Positions 59,281 through 64,000 of a stretch of DNA of 64,000 nucleotides are shown here, piece by piece. The translations under genes were made by a program, and so were the position numbers. Numbering within the stretch: the stretch's first letter is position 1; every line of letters begins with the position of its first letter. Under the pieces are notes generated by a model that was given only the letters and a program-made list of their open reading frames with translations, searched no databases and was not told the DNA's origin. Source of the DNA: Diphasiastrum complanatum (Eukaryota > Streptophyta > Lycopodiopsida > Lycopodiales > Lycopodiaceae). The DNA is taken from NCBI GenBank assembly GCA_029204225.1, contig CM055104.1:26071785-26135784 (forward strand). Reading direction: 5' to 3'.

Positions 59281-59389
59281 TAAGCATGACTACGCCTATC
59301 AGACTCAAACAGAACATTAGTGATAGAAATCACGTTTGATCTAATTACGTAGTCAAACATTAATATGAAGACATTAGAATGATAATTTG

Positions 59390-59490
59390 TCGTGAACAGC
59401 TAGACTGATTGTCAATCGCGAATTAGTTGTGAAAGGCAAGACTAAATATTAGTCGCAAACAGCTAGACAAATAATAGTCCGCAAAGAGTA
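59390..59490. repeat. Degenerate tandem repeat of about 35 bp
   Basis: Three irregular units share GAACAGCTAGACT-, AATATTAGTCGCAAACAGC- and ATAATAGTCCGCAAAGAG-like phrases. It lies just upstream (minus strand) of the gag fragment at 57870-59280, possibly in that element's leader. Confidence 0.55.
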
Positions 59491-59899
59491 GACTACCAAA
59501 TTAAGCAATAAGAAAGTCAGATAGAATGTAGAAAAGCATTGCAAAATTGACACAAATCTAAACGCAGACAAAGAAAGCTGTATGAGATTAAGTATAGCAA
59601 AATATATAGGTCAATAATGCAAGTGAGCACAAGACAATAGAGGACAAAACCGCGTACTTCACAAAGCTAATCCAATCTGAAAAAAAAGGAATAAACCTAT
59701 TACTAACAATACAAAGAATCGATGCATGAAAGCATCTACTTCGTCTATCTCTGATAAGCTTCTAATGCTTGCTATATTTTTTCCACACACACTGAATACG
59801 CAGATGGTAGCCAATATATATATATACATAATGTTATAGATGTTCAGATGAAGAAAGTACAAAGTGGATGTGCTGTCTGTGAGAGATTTCAACTAGTTT

Positions 59900-60310
59900 A
59901 GTCTAGTTTAGTCACATTTTGTTAAATTGTCAATAAGAGGCCAAAACTCATTTTAGACTTAGAGATAAAATTTTTGAAGTTATATTAGTTTAAAATACAT
60001 TCAAGAAACACTTTTTGAAAGTGTGGGAAAGTTGGTAGTAAAGTTTGAGAGAGATTCAAATTTGAACTTTGGGTACATTGAATCTAGAACCAAAAATAGT
60101 AGGGTTTACATTTTGGAGGGAAATCCAAATGGCCATATAGGTTTGGACACTCTATAAAAGGATGTAAGTCATGGAAAGACCCATCTTCTCTCTTCTATCT
60201 CTCATTTCATCATTATACATGGTTCTCTTTGGGTTCTACTACTCATTGGTGCACTATCTTGGTGATACCTTGCAATCTTGTGTGTAGAATGCTCATATTT
60301 TGCTATTTTC
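59900..60310 (+). promoter_or_regulatory. LTR-like promoter segment with TATA box
   Basis: TATAAAA at 60153-60159 is followed by a CT-rich stretch (CTTCTCTCTTCTATCTCTC), the usual layout of a plant promoter or LTR U3/R region. No gene or element body is recognisable downstream. Boundaries are estimates. Confidence 0.35.
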
Positions 60311-61395
60311 AGTTACACACGTGCGAAATACAATAGGGTACTATAATTGTACGGAAATCAAACATATTTTATGTTTTGGTTCATGTTTGATTAGTATCTC
60401 TTAGAGTTTGCATCTCATTTTGTATGTAGATGCTGATTTTTCTACATTGGCAAGATTGTTGGTTTGCTCCTTATTGTAACCAAAGATCAGGGACATGGAT
60501 GATGTTTTTATATCATTTTCACTTGATATATCAATAAGCTCAACTATTTGTTGTATGAACTTTTTATTAATCCAATGATATAGTTCACCACTTTATCCTC
60601 TTGACCAAACTGTTAACATCCATCAATAACTTGTTGACAAATATGATAAAGAAGATATTTTGATTGCTTTTGTTGTCATGTTAGAACATAATTTTTTCCT
60701 TGATATGGTACTCCCCCCATTTTCATAATCATTGGTAGTGATAAGCAGTTTAGATGTTTTTTGAATAGGTTACACAGGTGATGAAAATGCAGACCAAATT
60801 GATGTGTATCCTCTACTTGAAAATTTTCAAATTTATGAAAAGAGAAGCACAAATTACATATTCACAAGAATAATGGATATCAAAATGATATTGAAGGGCA
60901 TGAGAGCCAGTGGGTGACAACATAGGTTGTATTGCACCATTTAAAAAATGTTGGCCAAAAAATAAAGGTTTTTCCTAAAACAAAGGATAAAAAAAAGCTT
61001 CAAAAAAGTGTGTTTTATTGTGAAACAAAAGCTACGGCTATCCTACAAAAGTTTGATAGGATTCAAATTGTCTAGGTAGGCCAATATTAGACCTATAAAG
61101 TTTCTTCAAAAGCAAAACAAAAAAAAGTGATGATTTCTTGCAAAAATTATGACTTTTGTCATATATTCAGACCTGAATTGCATCCCACACATGTTGCATG
61201 GGGTCTCATTTGCCCTATTGATGAAGTAACCCTACTATAAGCTACCAACAACAAAAGATTTGGCCTAAAACAATCAAGTATGGCTACAACAGATTCTTCG
61301 AATAGTAGCTTCACATGGCAAGTTTTGACAATTTCTATCAAAATATTGAATAAAGCTTGTACTCATATTATTATAGCCATGGTTCATCACTAATT
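60311..61395. other. No recognised gene
   Basis: AT-rich sequence with short, random frames on both strands. I see no protein motif, tandem array or RNA gene. Confidence 0.4.
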
Positions 61396-61399
61396 AGAT

Positions 61400-61600
61400 C
61401 TTGGACCCAATGGGATTGGCTCAATTGGTTAGCTTGACATCCAAAGTTTCTTTGGTCTTAGATTCAAGCCTCCCCTCAGAAATCAAAAAGCACATGTTAG
61501 ATCATGGAATGTCCCCATAAAAGTGCATGGTGCTCTCATGTCTCTGTTTGGAAGAAACAAGACATGCATAATGATAATAATAATTCTTAAAAGAAAAAAT
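61400..61600 (+). mobile_element. Candidate tRNA-derived SINE
   Basis: An A-box-like GGCTCAATTGGTTA (61418-61431) and a B-box-like AGATTCAAGCCTCCC (61460-61474) are spaced as in tRNA-derived SINE heads. Between them CCAAAGTTTCTTTGG forms a perfect stem like an anticodon arm. A non-tRNA body of about 100 bases and an A/T-rich tail (ATAATGATAATAATAATTC) follow. Not a functional tRNA: the acceptor stem does not close. The 3' limit is approximate. Confidence 0.55.
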
Positions 61601-61819
61601 ACTTATTATCATGACAAATTCAAGATAGCTATGCACTCACCGTTTGAACTTCATGGAAGTTAAAACATAAGCCAAGCACATTTGGGAAGCTCATTAGCTA
61701 AAGCAATATTTCCTATAAGTTCAACAGACAAAAAAAAAAGGTAACATGGAGTGCATAGCCATGAACACTATAAACTTCGTGTGAAAAGTACAGTACTAAG
61801 GACCATAAATGGATCTTTG

Positions 61820-62466
61820 AATGATCCACAAGGTGATTGTATTTTAAACAATCTATCAGAAACTAGTCATCAGAAAACAAGATCTAGTTTAGCAGCTTGA
61901 TAGGAAACAAGTAGAGACAATCAAAGCATTGATCAATTAGTATAATCCAACTCCACACGTGTGGAAATAAGGCTGTAGTACGGCCTGTAGACAGTGTTTA
62001 CAAAGTGCCAAAGCTGGGTTTCATTGGAAAAATAGAGTAATCACCATACAATGAGAGAAAACTCGAGTTTCTCCTTGAGGCTCCAAAAAGTTTCTATCTT
62101 CTCACTATGGAGAATGGGAATACATAGTAAAACACACTTCCTTTGCAAAGTTAGGTGAAAATCCAGCATGTAATAAGGAAGTAGACTCCACTTTCTTGCC
62201 CTAATGTGAAAACCCTAGCCTAGATCCAAGAGTCATGCTTGGTAGGTGCATGGTAGGTACAAATCTCATCATAAATCATGGTCTAGATCCTACAAAGTAG
62301 GAATCACTACCAAATAGACACAACCACTCCTCTTGACTCGTGGTAACCTACTTTAGGTGTGTGTGTACAAGTGGAACTTTGGCCATTCAAGTAACCAACA
62401 AATAATATTGACAAAATGTACAATATTCTACATGGCTAGATTTGCCAATGTAGGCAATTTTTCACA
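61820..62466 (-). repeat. 3' LTR of the right-edge Copia element
   Basis: Ends at TTTTTCACA (62466), immediately before the CTCCTCCTC polypurine complement of the Copia ORF. On the minus strand it starts TGTGAAAAATTGCC. The other end was not located exactly; about 650 bases is assumed from related LTRs in the window. Confidence 0.5.
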
Positions 62467-63984
62467 CTCCTCCTCAAATCTAGACTTGGAGATCACAATG
62501 CCTTTATCAATAACTCCAATTGAAGATCTAAGCTTGACAAATAAATCTTTAGGTAAAGGTTTAGTAAACAAATCAGCCAAGCAACTTGATGATGGCACTT
62601 GTTGGAGCTTGATCTCTTTAGCTTGCACTTTTTTCCTCACGAAATGATGAGCAATTTTGATGTGTTTGCTCCTTGCATGGAATGTAGGATTAGTTGCAAG
62701 TGATTGGGCTGATTGGTTGTCACAATAGATGATAGGGATCTCCTCCTCCATGACATGAAGCTCCACCAATAGCCTTTTGAGCCACAAGACCTCCTTGCAT
62801 GTTGATGTCAAGGCCTTGTATTTGGATTCTATGGAAGATAGGGAGATGGTATCTTGCTTTTTGGAAAGCCATGATACTACTCCATCACATAGAAAGGTGG
62901 CAAAGGCACTTGTTGATCTTATATCCACTTTGTCACCTGCAAAATCCGAGTCACTATAGGCTCTTAAGCCAAGATTAGTTCCTCTATACAAAATACCAAA
63001 ATTCTTAGTGAATGAAATGTATCTAAGAACTCTTTTGGCCATCTTCCAATGTGAAACTAGAGGACTTTGCATGAATTGGCTTAACTTTCCAACACTATAA
63101 CTAAGATCAGGTCTAGTTATAGTTAAATAGATCAAGGAGCCAATAAGCCTTCTATATAATGTGATGTCCTCAAAGGATGCTTCATCACAACCAATAGATG
63201 CTCTTACATGTTGCTCCATTGGTGTCTCAATGCCTTTACAATTCTTCATTCCAAATCTATCTAGGATGAATGTAGCATATTTAGATTGACAAATGAAGCT
63301 AAAATCACATCCTCTAATAACCTCTATTCCAAGAATGAAACTCAATAGGCCGAGATCTACCATCTTAAACTCTTTTGCTAAAGCGATTTTTACATCTCTA
63401 ATTCCATCTAGATCATTACCACTCAAGATAATGTCATCTACATACAAAACAAGAATAATGATCATGCCATCATGAAAAATTATATACAATGATGGATCAT
63501 AGGCACTCATTACAAAATTGATGGAAATGAGAAAAGAGTTTAGCCTAGAGTACCATGCTCTAGGTGCTTGCTTGAGCCCATAAAGGCTCTTCTTCGAAAA
63601 ACACACCTTTCCTTCATGCTTTGCCTTGATGAAGCCCTTGGGTTGCCTCATGTAGATCTCTTCCTCCAAATAACCATTGAGGAATGCATTTGTGAATTCA
63701 AGTTGGAATAGCTCCCAATTGAAGGTTGTAGCAAGACTAATGATCAACCTGATAGTAACAAGCTTAGCCACAGGAGCAAAAGTCTCATCATAATCAATGC
63801 CTTTGGTTTGTAAAAAACCTTTGGCAACAAGCCTAGCTTTATGCTTGATTATTGATCCATCTTGATTATACTTCAATCTAAACACCCATTTGCAATCAAG
63901 AGGTTTCTTCCCTTGAGGAAGATCCACAAGATCCCAAGTATGATTCTCAATAAGAGCATCATACTCTACTTGCATAGCATCCAT
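62428..63984 (-). mobile_element. Copia pol: intact RT-RNase H frame, runs off right edge
   Basis: 518 codons without a stop on the minus strand. RT begins HTWDLVDLPQGKKPLDCKWV, then KARLVAKGFLQTKGIDYDET, SLYGLKQAPRAWYSR and the catalytic LVLYVDDIILSGND, then FKMVDLGLLSFILGIEV. RNase H has [45 protein letters not shown] and ends LADLFTKPLPKD. Gag, protease and integrase should lie right of the window. The frame has no stop before the polypurine tract: it reads FEEE and continues about ten codons into the LTR before ending. It is the best-preserved element in the window and so probably the youngest. It is related to the copies at 56190 and 42186. Confidence 0.93.
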
Positions 63985-64000
63985 CCAACTTTTAGACTTA

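Overview
The window is nuclear DNA of a land plant with a large, repeat-rich genome. It contains two conserved multi-exon eukaryotic genes with phase-consistent GT-AG introns, set among many decayed retrotransposons (Ty1/Copia, Ty3/Gypsy and non-LTR). There are no operons, CRISPR arrays, rRNAs or tRNA genes. The species cannot be fixed from sequence alone. Kilobase-long, transposon-filled introns and a DUF7869-type protein fit a fern, a gymnosperm or a large-genome angiosperm.

Layout. 0-2.1 kb: GA-rich repeat, palindromes and a decayed Gypsy integrase, probably inside an upstream intron of RRP12. 2.1-19.3 kb (+): the last 13 exons, 715 codons, of an RRP12-like ribosome-biogenesis gene whose N-terminal part lies left of the window. 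Its introns hold antisense LINE, Copia and foldback elements. 19.3-22.2 kb: tail-to-tail intergenic spacer. 22.2-27.5 kb (-): a complete two-exon PP2A B' (B56) regulatory subunit gene of 533 codons, whose 3.7 kb intron carries a sense-strand Copia fragment. 27.5-28.5 kb is its probable 5' leader and promoter. 28.5-50.2 kb: gene-poor mosaic of Copia, Gypsy-gag and LINE fragments, microsatellites and tandem duplications. 50.7-55.6 kb: unusual non-LTR-type coding remnants, namely an unrecognised gene-like unit with a clean intron, a duplicated short exon on the opposite strand with a hairpin between the copies, and a DUF7869-like pseudogene. 56.2-64 kb: three more Copia fragments, the last with an intact RT-RNase H frame running off the right edge.

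The two host genes are housekeeping. RRP12 acts in pre-rRNA processing and export of pre-ribosomal subunits. PP2A B' gives substrate specificity to a major Ser/Thr phosphatase. They are convergent neighbours with no evident shared pathway. The remaining sequence is mostly a record of insertion, internal deletion and tandem duplication.

Best leads for something undescribed: the DUF7869-like transposase-like gene, the adjacent spliced unknown gene, and two LINE 3' ends that share a hairpin followed by a long CT microsatellite.
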